The translations under genes were made by a program, and so were the position numbers. The notes under the pieces were generated by a model. The model was not told the origin of the DNA and searched no databases. It saw only the letters and a list, made by a program, of their open reading frames with translations. A stretch of DNA of 64,000 nucleotides. Source: Gigaspora margarita. Its lineage: Eukaryota; Glomeromycota; Glomeromycetes; Diversisporales; Gigasporaceae. Within the stretch, counting starts at the first letter, position 1, and each line of letters starts with the position of its first letter. Below are positions 34,301-44,147 of the stretch, piece after piece. The stretch covers positions 25,873 to 89,872 of the forward strand of contig WTPW01000860.1 of assembly GCA_009809945.1 (NCBI GenBank). Reading direction: 5' to 3'.

Positions 34301-34770
34301 GTACTATAGTTGGTGTTCTGTATTTTTAGGTCTCTTTTACCCTTTTTTTGTTTTTTTTTATCATTTTTAGTTTGTTGTTATCGGCTAGTATCTCTTTTTT
34401 TGATTGTTTGCTAATGCTTTTTTTATATTTTTAGGTGTTTTTAGTTTGTTATTTACTGGTGCTTCTTTTCATCATTTGCTAGTGCATTTAGTTTGTTATT
34501 TGTTAGTGCATTCTGTTTGTTGTTTGCCAGTTTTTTGTACCCCTTTTATTCATTTGCTGTTGTTTTTTTGCAAGTGCTTTAGGCTAGTACTTCTTTTTGT
34601 CATTTGCTAGTACATTTTGTTCATTTTTTGCTAGTGTTTTTATTGAACTTCCTTTTGTTTATTTGCTAATTCCTTTTCTTGTTGTTTTTAGTTCATTGGT
34701 TACTAGTCCTTCTTTTTGTTGGTTACTTGTGCTTCATTTTATCAGTTACTAGCATTCTGATTGCTGTTTG
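34300..34770 (-). repeat. minisatellite (AAAAGCACTAGCAAATAAC type, minus orientation)
   Basis: Irregular 20-35 bp units such as TTTGCTAGTGCTTTTTT on the plus strand. The complementary form (AAAGCACCAACAAATGATGA) makes up 53760-54290. The 68-residue frame at 34404-34610 is a Phe/Leu repeat artefact. Confidence 0.7.
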
Positions 34771-34789
34771 CTTGTGAAGGTAGTAGTCT

Positions 34790-34970
34790 AGTTAATAATA
34801 AATAAGAGTTAGTATTAGTAGTAAAGTATTATTAACAATGAGTAAAAATTAGAGTTAGTGGTATATTAGTGATGAGTTATAGTTAGCAGTATAGTTAGCA
34901 AAAAGTAAGAATTAGGGTTGGTGATAAGGTAATATATAATATCATAAATAAATAAATTAAATAAAAAAAA
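34790..34970 (+). repeat. degenerate AGTTAGTA-type tandem repeat
   Basis: Units like GTAAGAATTAGGGTTGGTGATA recur with drift immediately upstream of the LINE. Similar words occur at about 42920-42980. Confidence 0.5.
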
Positions 34971-35014
34971 TTAATAAAATTAAAAATCAAACTTCTTTAA
35001 TATATTGAATACAC

Positions 35015-35028
35015 AAAACTCTGTCAAA
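35015..35028 (+). repeat. LINE target-site duplication, left copy
   Basis: AAAACTCTGTCAAA, repeated at 40462-40475. The unambiguous core is ACTCTGTCAAA (11 bp), because the outer As merge with the poly-A tail on the right. Confidence 0.9.
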
Positions 35029-35202
35029 AAAAAAAGATCGACGTACACTCTGCAGAAGACACCTGCCGGGTGTTATATCATAAACATCATCGCACGACCT
35101 AAGAGGAGAAAGGACTTACCCACACCAACAACAAGGGCAGTAGCCCTTGTTCCAAGGAAACGAGAGTTGGAAGACATATTAATTAAGTACAGTGTAAAGA
35201 AA
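35029..35202 (+). promoter_or_regulatory. LINE 5' leader (candidate internal promoter)
   Basis: 174 bp between the target duplication and the first ATG of the element. It contains no ATG at all, and the ORF1 frame is open through it and on into the flanking host DNA. LINEs usually carry their promoter here (family knowledge); no specific motif was identified. An alternative is slight 5' truncation with the true ORF1 start lost. Confidence 0.5.
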
Positions 35203-36894
35203 ATGAAGAAGATACACAACACACGAGGCAAAACAGAAGAAACGTTGACTAAAGCACATACGGCAACACTCGAAGCTGCTGACACGGAAGATGATGTTTC
35301 CGAGGGTATCTCAGGTTCAAGCTCAATGAACCCAACATCCACGGACTGGTCAGAGATTATGGAACGTGAAGAAGCGACAGAAAACCAACAAAAAGAACTT
35401 GAAACAAACGACCTCCGTCCGGAAAATTCTACGGCCATGGGTGTGGAAGGTTCTGGCAATTTATATGATGAGCGATCAGGTGACGTAGGTCCACCTGATC
35501 TGCACGGGGGCGTCAGTAATGCAAATAGGGATACAGCGCCCAACATCGTTGAGAATACTGGACAAGAGACATCACCACAAAGAACAAAAACGTGGTCAGG
35601 TCTTTTTACAAAATTAACTAGGGGTAGGGCTACTTACTCCACATTCTCACCCAGAATTAATATAAGCACAAAAAATAATAATGCACTGTTGTTTGATATA
35701 CAAAAACTTAAAGAAATTTCTACAAATGATATAGTGGCTACACTATATGGCACAATAGGAACCGACTTTATTGGGGCAAAACCTCATTTTGTTAGAGGTA
35801 TTCGCACATATCTAGAAATAATTTTTTCTAATGAACAGAAGATGAGACAATATGCAAAAGATGGGATAGATATGTTCCGACAAACCTTCTTTGGCTACAT
35901 CTCATCCAGGACCAACCAAGAATTATTATCAGTAAGACTGAGAAGGGTCCCAATCACAGACAAAGAAATAATCACAGGCGAAATTAAAAAAGTATTTGAA
36001 AGAGTGGGTACAATCATGGCAATCAAACCCCTCTTGTATGAAGGCACTCCTATACAATCAGATCAATGGGTTGTGATCTTTGATGTCTCTGAGGACTGCT
36101 GCCTGACAAACCGAATCCCAAGATATGTTAATATAATGGACCAAAAGGTTGTAACAGAATGGAAGGAAGCACCAAAGCTCTGTTTCTTTTGCGATGGTGA
36201 GGGACACATAAAAAGAGACTGTGAGCAATGGAGAGAAGCCAACAAGCTAAATCAACAGTACAAAGAGTTTAAGGAAACAAAGCAAAATCAGTCTGCAAAG
36301 GAAAAAACACCAGAGCAATCTCAAGAAATAGATGATGAAAGGCCAGAAAATCCTTACAAGAACAACAATCAGGGACCCAAAGTACAAGGTAATATAACAA
36401 TAGAGCAGGATGTTCACATGGTAGAAATAGACCCAGCACCTGACACAGAAAAGGGGCAACTCAACATAAATGAAGAAAATAGTTCTTCACAGAACCTGTC
36501 CAGACAAGAAACAGTGACTGGTAAGAAGGATGTCCAGATGAGTGAAAGTGTGATAATACCAGAAACAGAAAAAATACAGTTGAACCCAAACAATAACAAG
36601 AGAGTATCTCCAATCAGTACAGGATTGGTTACAGGAACAATAGAAAGTCTAAACAAAGCAAATACCATTCCAAATAATTTTAAAGCAAGCATAAACAACA
36701 AAGACTGGAGACAGAATGACATGTCACATGACCAACAAAAATTAATAGCAGGCACAACTGGAGAAACAGCACAGCCAATAGCTGATGAGGGCTTTACTGA
36801 GGTCTCATACAGTAAAAAAAATAAAAATAAAGCTAACAGTAACAGAAGACAGGGCTTGGGTCCATACAAAAAATCTAAAACATCAGGACAATGA
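35203..36894 (+). CDS. LINE ORF1 protein, RNA-binding, CCHC zinc knuckle
   Basis: The ATG at 35203 (context AAAATGAAG) is the first ATG of the element and gives 563 residues; the frame is open upstream to 35005, which lies in host DNA. ORF1 proteins coat the LINE RNA as a ribonucleoprotein (family knowledge). From this start, the first ~130 residues are acidic, Glu/Ser/Thr-rich and probably disordered. Residues ~150-325 hold a folded region (e.g. RTYLEIIFSNEQKMRQYAKD, VPITDKEIITGEIKKVFERV) resembling the gag/RRM-like domain of Tx1- and plant-LINE ORF1s. A knuckle CFFCDGEGHIKRDC (C-X2-C-X4-H-X4-C) lies at ~327-340. The Gln/Asn/Glu-rich tail ends in a basic KKNKNKANSNRRQ patch. The stop TGA overlaps the ORF2 start. 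Confidence 0.9.
   Translation: MKKIHNTRGKTEETLTKAHTATLEAADTEDDVSEGISGSSSMNPTSTDWSEIMEREEATENQQKELETNDLRPENSTAMGVEGSGNLYDERSGDVGPPDLHGGVSNANRDTAPNIVENTGQETSPQRTKTWSGLFTKLTRGRATYSTFSPRINISTKNNNALLFDIQKLKEISTNDIVATLYGTIGTDFIGAKPHFVRGIRTYLEIIFSNEQKMRQYAKDGIDMFRQTFFGYISSRTNQELLSVRLRRVPITDKEIITGEIKKVFERVGTIMAIKPLLYEGTPIQSDQWVVIFDVSEDCCLTNRIPRYVNIMDQKVVTEWKEAPKLCFFCDGEGHIKRDCEQWREANKLNQQYKEFKETKQNQSAKEKTPEQSQEIDDERPENPYKNNNQGPKVQGNITIEQDVHMVEIDPAPDTEKGQLNINEENSSSQNLSRQETVTGKKDVQMSESVIIPETEKIQLNPNNNKRVSPISTGLVTGTIESLNKANTIPNNFKASINNKDWRQNDMSHDQQKLIAGTTGETAQPIADEGFTEVSYSKKNKNKANSNRRQGLGPYKKSKTSGQ
36891..36894 (+). promoter_or_regulatory. ATGA stop/start overlap between ORF1 and ORF2
   Basis: The ORF2 ATG (36891-36893) overlaps the ORF1 TGA (36892-36894). 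In other LINEs and in some fungal viruses such overlaps permit termination-coupled reinitiation (family knowledge). It implies that ORF2 is translated from the same RNA at lower yield. Confidence 0.75.
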
Positions 36895-39800
36895 GAGAAG
36901 AACATGTGATCACAGTTGCGACACTGAATGTAAAAGGACTTAATAATAGAATTAAATGTAAAGAAACATTAACACTCCTTAAATCATATAATATAGACAT
37001 TATACTAATTCAAGAAACAAATTTACATGACACATCTATGCAAAACTTTCTTAAAAGCCAATGGTATCTAGAGTCAATATGGTCATCAAAAACAGCTATA
37101 TTAGCGGGGAACAAACGAATAAGCTTTAGCAATCAACAAATTTCACATAATGGTAGAGTAATAACCGTAAACTTTCAGCTAAAACATAAAACATTTCAGG
37201 TCACAAATGTCTATGCTCCGCCAAGTATACCAGAGAGGCGTGAGTTTTTAGAAACATGGGCACCTAGTATAAAGAATAATGTAATTAACATTGTAGCAGG
37301 GGACTTTAATACAAACTTGAATCCAACAGAAAACAGAATTAGCCAATCGCAGAACCATCATGATCCAACTAAAAACAAACTAGCAGAACTAATGGAGGGT
37401 TTCACAGATACAGCATACGTAAGTAAAGAAAAACCTTTCATCACCTACCACCAAACAGTTAGAGATAGACGTACTATGGCCACAAGATTAGACTATATTT
37501 TTCTTGATAATGACCATTTTCAGCTTTGCAAAAAATCTGAGACTAAGTTCAGAAACTCAGATCACTTGCTTGTGTGGTGCTCCTTATATCAAAATCAGGA
37601 AACACCAAAGCCCACACTGTGGAAACTTAATCCTAGAATGCTAAATAATACTTTTATTTCAAAAGAGTTAGAAGCAGATCTCAAAGACGAGAAGGCAACC
37701 TCAGACTGGGATTACTATAAGGTCAGATGTCAATCAATTTACAGGGCTTGTAAGCCACCCACCGCTCCAGAAACACGTATACAAAAGCTAAACAAAAAGA
37801 TAATGGAACTAAACAACAAAATGGCCAGAAATCCGCAACTAGCAGATCTAAGTATTGTAGTAATGCAGTTGAACTCAGAACTGCAAGAGGAATTAAAACT
37901 TCTAACAAAAAAATGGCAATTAAGATCAAATATCAAATGGTTAGAAGAAGGAGAAAAATCAACAAAGTACTTCTTTGAACAATACAAGGCAAGAACATCA
38001 CGAGAAGCAACAGATTTGGTTAGGAACCCAGAGCTACCAGGTTCTTTAGATAGAGTGGATATTTTGCAATATATAAGGGATCAGTTTGAGCAAATATATC
38101 AAGACGAACCAGTAGATGCAGAGGCGGTTGAAGCCCTTACTGCTGACATACCTTTAGTGTCACAACAGCAAAATAAAGAACTAACAAAGGAGATCAAATT
38201 ACAGGAAATTATAGATACAATTGACAAGCTCCCAAACTATAAGGCTCCAGGCTCAGATGGACTAACATATGAGTTTTACAAAGCTTTTCGTGATAAAATT
38301 TCTCCAGTTCTAAAAAATATCTTCAATAAGGCACTAAGTTTAGGAGTAATCCCAGACTCATGGAGAAAATCAATAATCACTCTACTTCCAAAAAAGAATG
38401 AAGCATTAGAAAATATTAGCAATTGGAGACCGATCTCTTTAGTGAATGCAGATGCTAAAATCTTTATGAAAATCATAGCAGACAGGCTAAATCACATCTG
38501 TAAAGACATTATAGGTGAACATCAAGCAGGTTTTGTCAAAAATAGATCGATTGTTGATGCAGCCCTGGACATTATTAGTACGATGAGAAGTCAGGAAAAC
38601 CAAATAGATACAGCCTGGCTCCTTTTCTTAGATCAAAAAAAGGCCTTTGATAGAGTGAACCACAGCTATCTGTTACGAGTACTTGGAAAAATGGGCTTTA
38701 GCCCTGTTTTTGTAAAATTAATCCAAAACCTCTTTGGAAACCTAATAGCACATATAACAGATACGGGGCTACTTTCTACTCCTTTCAAGATTAGGAGAGG
38801 AGTTAGGCAAGGAGACCCTCTCTCTCCTTTACTATACATAATTGCATTTGAACCCCTCCTAAGATTACTAGGACGTAAAATAAATGGTGTACCAACAGGG
38901 ACTACCTCTTTTAAGATTACAGCATATGCTGATGATCTAACACTAGGACTTGGTTCATTAGAAGATTGGAACACAGCAAATAACCTTCTGGCCACATATG
39001 AGGCAGCAGCAAATGCAAAAGTAAATAAGGAAAAATCTAAACTGTTGCCACTAACAGAAAAAGCAAGCTGCACAATACTACCAGAAGAGGAGCGTTTTGA
39101 GAAATTAGAGGAAAATGGGACAATCAGAATCCTGGGATTTGAAGTAAATAAAAAGGGGCAACCAAATAAATCATTATGGGACAATCTTACTACAAAACTA
39201 AAAAAATTAGCAGAAAGTATGAAACGGAGAGGGCTATCATTTAAGGGCAGGATTATAATTGCGAAGTCACTTCTTTTATCAAGAGTATGGTTTGCGTCAT
39301 ATATACTTCCTTCAAACAGAAAACAACTAGCTAAAATAAATGAGATTATAATCCACTGGATAAAGGACAAATCAAGGCTTCTTCCAAGGTACTCCTTGTA
39401 TCAACAAACTCAAGAAAATAATGGGTTAAATGCTCCAGTACTACCAGATATGCTAGATGCAAGATTGATAATAGTTTGGGTGAAACTCTGGTCTAGTAAG
39501 AAATTTTGGGCAATAAATGAAAGGCTTAAAATTGAAGCAGCATTACTTAGAAAACAAAACAAAACAATACAGAAAGCCCTCTCTACTTTTCCAATAAGGC
39601 TAAAAGGCTGGCCTTGCGAATGGAAACCGTATCTCACAGCATGGAAAAGACTAAAGGGAGAAGTTCCAGATAATAATAAAACATGGCCTTGGGACCTTGA
39701 GGATCTCAAAATTATAGAAACAACTGCAGGAAATATAACAACAGCGAAGGCCACAGCCTATCTCAAAAAATTATCTCTCTCAAACAGCTTGACACAAACA

Positions 39801-40364
39801 AATTTTTTTAGTGAACCTAACAGGAAAGAAAACTGGGCATGGTCAGGAATAAAATGGGCCTCAAACAACAAAAAGGACATTTTTTGGAGGTTATTACATA
39901 AGGCGCTCCCTTTGGGTACACGACTAGTATATATGGACCCAATGATCTCACGTAACTGCCCATGGTGTTCAGATGAAGTCCAAACATTTGAGCACTTTGC
40001 AAGAGACTGTCGAGTCAGTCGTAAAATCTGGGAACTCGCATATAATATGTTTGGTCTAGTGCAAAAAATAACTCTGCCATCCACGATGGAAGAAATATTC
40101 ACAGCATCCAAGGCAAAATCATCTCGATCACACACTTCTTTTATCTGGCTGCACATCTTGGTAATATACGAAATCTGGGTATGGTACACAAATAAAAGGT
40201 GGGGCAATAGTACTATGCCAGAACCAGCATTACAGTTTATATGGAAAAACAGAATCACAAGAGAAATAAACTTGGTGTTAAAAAGCCGTTTGCTCAAAAG
40301 GAAAGAAACAAACTTTTTAAAAGCTGTACTTAGTTCGAATAGATTAGAAAACTATTGTATATAA
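36891..40364 (+). CDS. LINE ORF2: endonuclease-reverse transcriptase
   Basis: 1157 residues, uninterrupted. It nicks target DNA and reverse-transcribes LINE RNA at the nick. Residues 8-230 form an APE-type endonuclease: TLNVKGL (N13), IQET (E42), NVYAPP (106-111), GDFN (137-140), RLDYIF (199-204), SDH (223-225). Residues ~440-755 are the RT: KAPGSDGLTYEF (451-462), NWRPISL, HQAGFVKNRS, FLDQKKAFDRV (catalytic D581), RQGDPLSP, and AYADD (678-682) with both Asp. A C-terminal motif NCPWC...FEHFARDC (C1023, C1026, H1035, C1040) matches the zinc domain after RT in L1/Tx1- and plant-type LINEs. No RNase H was found. All catalytic positions look intact. It starts within the ORF1 stop and ends 71 bp before the A tail. 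Confidence 0.95.
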   Translation: MREEHVITVATLNVKGLNNRIKCKETLTLLKSYNIDIILIQETNLHDTSMQNFLKSQWYLESIWSSKTAILAGNKRISFSNQQISHNGRVITVNFQLKHKTFQVTNVYAPPSIPERREFLETWAPSIKNNVINIVAGDFNTNLNPTENRISQSQNHHDPTKNKLAELMEGFTDTAYVSKEKPFITYHQTVRDRRTMATRLDYIFLDNDHFQLCKKSETKFRNSDHLLVWCSLYQNQETPKPTLWKLNPRMLNNTFISKELEADLKDEKATSDWDYYKVRCQSIYRACKPPTAPETRIQKLNKKIMELNNKMARNPQLADLSIVVMQLNSELQEELKLLTKKWQLRSNIKWLEEGEKSTKYFFEQYKARTSREATDLVRNPELPGSLDRVDILQYIRDQFEQIYQDEPVDAEAVEALTADIPLVSQQQNKELTKEIKLQEIIDTIDKLPNYKAPGSDGLTYEFYKAFRDKISPVLKNIFNKALSLGVIPDSWRKSIITLLPKKNEALENISNWRPISLVNADAKIFMKIIADRLNHICKDIIGEHQAGFVKNRSIVDAALDIISTMRSQENQIDTAWLLFLDQKKAFDRVNHSYLLRVLGKMGFSPVFVKLIQNLFGNLIAHITDTGLLSTPFKIRRGVRQGDPLSPLLYIIAFEPLLRLLGRKINGVPTGTTSFKITAYADDLTLGLGSLEDWNTANNLLATYEAAANAKVNKEKSKLLPLTEKASCTILPEEERFEKLEENGTIRILGFEVNKKGQPNKSLWDNLTTKLKKLAESMKRRGLSFKGRIIIAKSLLLSRVWFASYILPSNRKQLAKINEIIIHWIKDKSRLLPRYSLYQQTQENNGLNAPVLPDMLDARLIIVWVKLWSSKKFWAINERLKIEAALLRKQNKTIQKALSTFPIRLKGWPCEWKPYLTAWKRLKGEVPDNNKTWPWDLEDLKIIETTAGNITTAKATAYLKKLSLSNSLTQTNFFSEPNRKENWAWSGIKWASNNKKDIFWRLLHKALPLGTRLVYMDPMISRNCPWCSDEVQTFEHFARDCRVSRKIWELAYNMFGLVQKITLPSTMEEIFTASKAKSSRSHTSFIWLHILVIYEIWVWYTNKRWGNSTMPEPALQFIWKNRITREINLVLKSRLLKRKETNFLKAVLSSNRLENYCI

Positions 40365-40431
40365 TAATGTGTAAATAAATACAGTAAATAAAGAGCGTCA
40401 CTCGACGTCCCCAGGTAATTACTACCTTGGG

Positions 40432-40435
<4 letters not shown>
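40365..40435 (+). other. LINE 3' UTR with two stem-loop candidates
   Basis: 71 bp. Stem 1: GCGTC (40395-40399) with GACGT (40404-40408), loop ACTC. Stem 2: CCCCAGGTA (40409-40417) with TACCTTGGGG (40423-40432), loop of five, one bulge. AATAAA-like words (GTAAATAAATACAGTAAATAAAG) precede them. In several LINEs the RT recognises a 3' stem-loop (family knowledge); here that is inference. Confidence 0.65.

Positions 40436-40465
<30 letters not shown>
40436..40465 (+). other. poly-A tail of the LINE (A30)
   Basis: Thirty uninterrupted A residues directly after the 3' UTR; the last few may belong to the target duplication. An undegraded tail supports a recent insertion. Confidence 0.95.
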
Positions 40466-40469
<4 letters not shown>

Positions 40470-40475
40470 GTCAAA
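40462..40475 (+). repeat. LINE target-site duplication, right copy
   Basis: AAAACTCTGTCAAA following the A tail, matching 35015-35028. The inferred empty site reads ACACAAAACTCTGTCAAAGC. Confidence 0.9.
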
Positions 40476-41404
40476 GCTGCTATCAGGTACAAAGTCCATT
40501 TACTAAAATGTTTGCTAATACTAAAATAGAGCTGAAAAATAGATGCAAACTCCTAAGCAAGATATCTTGGTGAGCGTTGATACTATCGAGCAAAAACATA
40601 ATAGAAAAACTTTGAAGCTTTGTCAAGTTCTATGAATATGAAAATAGAAGTAGAGACCTAGTGAGATATACTATTCTGATATAGCATAACTCTATCACAT
40701 TTGTTTTAGTTTGGTACAGTTACTTCTTTTTGCATCCCTTTGAACTTTCAAAATTTCAAAAAAGTGAGCATTTTGGTTTACTTTCTCTACAAGATTAGCA
40801 GTGTTTACTTCTTTCAAATTGGGGCTAAGCTTATCTAATTTGATTCAGCATCATAAGTAAAGCATTTGGCTACAATGTAAATAGTGAATAACATGTTAGA
40901 GGTGTCTTGGATAGAACATAGAAATTTCTTACAAACTTTAATTAGTGTATTTTTCTTTTTTTAGTTTATATTTATTATTTATTACATATAATACTTCAGT
41001 AGTAGTGCCATATAGTATTATATAATTTTTATGTTTTAAATAATTAATTCTATAATTATTAGAAATAGTTTTATTTCTTTGTTTTTTTATCTTGTTTCTT
41101 TTTTTTGCTATACTTGGGTTTTCATATAGGTTGAGAAGCTTTTCCCTATTTTTTTATTTTCTTTTATTTTTTTTTGAATTTGTTTTTCTTGTTAGTAAAT
41201 TGATATAATTATTTTACCATAGAAGCAATATGAAAAGGATTTAAAAAAAAAAGCATCTTGATAAGGTTAGCAGCAAACCAATTATTGATTTGTATTCTTT
41301 CACAGAAAGTTGTGGGCTCATATATGAGTAAAATTTGTTGCCTGGCAGATCACATCTAGTGGACTTTATATAGTGCAAGTGAGTTTTTATAAAAAAAAGA
41401 ATAT
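40476..41404. other. gene-free stretch
   Basis: AT-rich with long T runs (40960-41190). A 60-residue minus-strand frame at 41241-41423 is unrecognised. No other feature. Confidence 0.4.
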
Positions 41405-41412
41405 GTTCTAAG

Positions 41413-42818
41413 TAGTGTTCCAAAGTTGGGTTTTGTTCAGCTCGGGCTTAGTTCAGTTTAGTCAAACCCAAACCCAAACTTTAAATTTTGCAGATATTTG
41501 AACTCGGACCTGAACTGAACCTAGAATTTATGAACCTGAACTGAACTCAACCTTGAAATATTTGTTCAGTTTGAGTTCAGTTCGAAGTTCATGAACATGT
41601 TTGGGTCTGTGTAATAAGTCTGTTTGAAGTTAATTTTTAAGTTATCTTCACTTTCTAGGGCTCTCAGAAGAGAGGAGAGGAAATGAAATAAACATATAAA
41701 ATAAACAACCTATTTTTAATATAGTAAGTCTATTATAATAAATTGACTTCAAGTTAATTCATTTTAATTTTATTTTTTAAATTATTTTATTTGTTTTTAA
41801 TTATTTTATTTTAATTTAAATTATTTTTTTATTTTAAATTATTTATTTATTTTAAATTATTTTTTATTTTATATTTGATATATAACTATAAAATAATATA
41901 TAGAGAGTTATTTTTATAATTTTAATAGGATGCATGAGTAGTGTTCTAACATGGGCAAAATTTTGTCAATAAATAGTATTAACAGGGTTTTTTTCAAGTT
42001 TGTTTTTTGTTTATTTTATATAATGCATACTATGCTATATAGCAGATTATGCATCAAATGGGCATATGAATTTTTTGATGTTTTTTGGTATTTTTTTCAA
42101 GTTTTTTTGTTCATTTTATATAATGTGTACTATGCTATATGGCAGATTATATATTAAAATAGGCTTATGAATATTTTTTTATTTTATACAATGCATACTA
42201 TGCTGTATAGCAGATTATACATCAAATAGGCTTATAAAATTTTTGTTTTTTTTATTATATTTTAGGCCTTGTTTGACCTGGATTATAACAATTTCTGACC
42301 TGTAACCTGTTGGGTTGGGTGACTGACCTGGGTCAAAACTATCCATAGGTAGTTCAAAGGGTGCCCATAGTCTAATGGGCTAGGTATAGGTACTAAAATA
42401 TGAGCCCTAGGATAAGAGTAGAGCTCAAATAGAGTGCTCATGTACAAACAGATAGAGTAAGAGTATTACTAGTGCCCAGCCCTACCTGGTCCATATGGAA
42501 GCCTATATCAAAAGGAGGAGAGTGATGTTAATCAAAAAATTAACTTAAAATGGCTTTATTTTATTTTAACTACAAAAGAATGCACAGTGTTATTTCAAGT
42601 TTCAGTCTGAATTAATCTTAATCCATTTTACTGAACCTGAACATGTTTATGAACTTTTGAACTGAACCCAAGCCAAACCCAAACTTGGTTTAAAAGTTTA
42701 ATACTAAACTTAGACTGAACTAGATTTTTAAATTAAGTCTAGTTCAGGTTCAGTTCAAATTCAGACTAAACTCAAACTCAACCCAAGGTTCAGTTTGGCT
42801 TAGTTTTTAGCAACATTA
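41413..42818. mobile_element. hAT-like element, TSD GTTCTAAG/GTTCTAAA
   Basis: Duplication at 41405-41412 and 42819-42826 (7 of 8 identical). Ends are TAGTGTTCCAAAGTTGGG (left) and TAATGTTGCTAAAAACT (right, reversed). Subterminal regions are dense in AACTGAAC/GTTCAGTT/AACCCAAA words in both orientations. The interior holds a three-unit tandem repeat (42013-42240) and T-rich DNA; no transposase. Confidence 0.7.
42013..42240 (+). repeat. three-unit tandem repeat
   Basis: Units at about 42013, 42113 and 42180 share ATTTTATA.AATGCATACTATGC, TATA.GCAGATTAT and AGGCTTATGA-like ends. Spacing is 70-100 bp. It lies within the 41413-42818 element. Confidence 0.85.
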
Positions 42819-42989
42819 GTTCTAAATAGCAGCTAAAGATTTAGAGCATTGTATGTTATATACTATTACCATATAATAAAAGCAGAATTGCTAGTTAAAA
42901 AAAATCAAACTTTTCTAGATATAATAAGTTAAATCTAGTAGTATAGTTAGTAAAGTATAAGAATTAGAGTCAGCAATACAGTTATATAT

Positions 42990-43480
42990 ATCTTTTTTTT
43001 GTTGTTGTTAAGATGAGGTTTTATCTCTATCTTTATTGATAAACTGTATAAGATTCCTTTTGGGGTTTCTTAATGTTATACAAATATTTAATACAGTTTA
43101 TATTACAAGAGTTGAGACTTAGACTATAGACAAAATTAAATTATCTAATTTATTTGCAACCTAAACCTCCTAGAGTAGTTAAAACTCATTTAGATTTGGA
43201 TATGGAGTATAGAGTTAGTATTTGTACTATATTTAATACATTGATAGGACCAAATATCAATTTTTTAATGCTCGACCAATAGGTGGGCATGTATTTGTAT
43301 CTTTATTATGCAACTGGTCAGGAAGACCACAGATACAACTATAAGTATAATAAATTCTAGTATGTTTATATATAAAAGTAGTATGGGGACATTCGAATCT
43401 GATAACTTCTAGAATTGATGTTACACAAGTATTTATATAGTATAGTATTGTAAAACCTGAATTTTTGAGTCTAAGCAAAC
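42990..43480 (-). pseudogene. possible LINE 3'-end remnant (minus strand)
   Basis: A 73-residue minus-strand frame at 43257-43478 includes FECPHTTFIYKH and CICGLPDQLHNKDTNTCPPI; the Cys spacing is suggestive of a LINE C-terminal zinc motif but not diagnostic. Downstream on the minus strand the sequence ends in AACAACAACAAAAAAAAG, like a LINE tail. I could not find a target duplication, and an unrelated origin is possible. Confidence 0.3.
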
Positions 43481-43489
43481 TTAAAAAAA

Positions 43490-44147
43490 CTATTAATATC
43501 GGTTCAACACTTTACTAGTAAACCAGTTTCGTAGTGAGCGTCTCTTCAAGAAATCCAGTTGCATCATGTTGCATTACACGAATAAAAGGTAGACTATTGA
43601 GAGTTGAAGTACTATCTACTGTATAGTAAGAGATAATAAAAATATATTGTACTGCTTAATTCGTGAAGCTTAACGTTATTTTTTCATTTTTTTTATTATT
43701 ATTTAAGTAATCAACTTGTTTATTTTATTTGTAGGATTTTGTAGACTGTTTTTGAAAGTTGTTTGTTCTTTAGAAGATGTTTGATTCAATATAAGTTGTT
43801 TTATATATACGATAATATAGCCTTGTTAAATTATATGAAATTTTAAAAAAATATTAATAAAGGATGTGTAACTTGTTACCAGAAACTTTTTTAATTAAGT
43901 TTTTGCATTTGTAAGTTGTATTATAATTTGGACGAAATGTTTTATTCTTTACAATGCAGAAATTGTAATATTTGAATTGCGTCTGTTGATTGGTTGAGTT
44001 GTTTAATTATTATCTATCTGTTTTTACAAAATGTGTATTATGTGGTTTAAACCAGGTTTATGATTGGTCAACTCCCTCATGATCAAACCCGTGCATTCCC
44101 AAAAAATGAGAAAGTTCCCTATGCTTATAAAAGTATATGGGTTTATA
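43490..44147. other. gene-free stretch
   Basis: No gene recognised. The base composition around 43500-43570 is somewhat less AT-rich. It carries no tRNA A/B-box pair that I could accept. Confidence 0.4.

Larger units (their letters stand above)
35029..40465 (+). mobile_element. apparently full-length intact LINE (L1/Tx1-like)
   Basis: A non-LTR retrotransposon of about 5.4 kb with a 5' leader of 174 bp, two long uninterrupted ORFs overlapping by 4 bp, a 71 bp 3' UTR with two potential hairpins, and an A30 tail. It is bracketed by an 11-14 bp target duplication. There are no internal stops or frameshifts, which suggests a young and possibly active copy. Base composition is less AT-biased than the surroundings. 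The combination APE-type endonuclease + RT + C-terminal zinc motif without RNase H, with a CCHC ORF1, resembles the L1/Tx1 group. The clade is my inference and needs a phylogeny. Confidence 0.92.

Noticed and set aside
35073-40297. Several long minus-strand frames (up to 234 codons)
   Set aside because: Antisense shadows of LINE ORF1 and ORF2, which have clear domains.
41932-42475. Possible further hAT element inside 41413-42818 (TAGTGTTCTAACATGGGC to a TAGGGCTGGGCA-type right end)
   Set aside because: The two ends do not share flanking 8 bp and their terminal repeats do not match well enough.
43500-43570. Possible tRNA or SINE promoter (GGTTCAAC word)
   Set aside because: No matching A box at a proper distance and no cloverleaf could be drawn.
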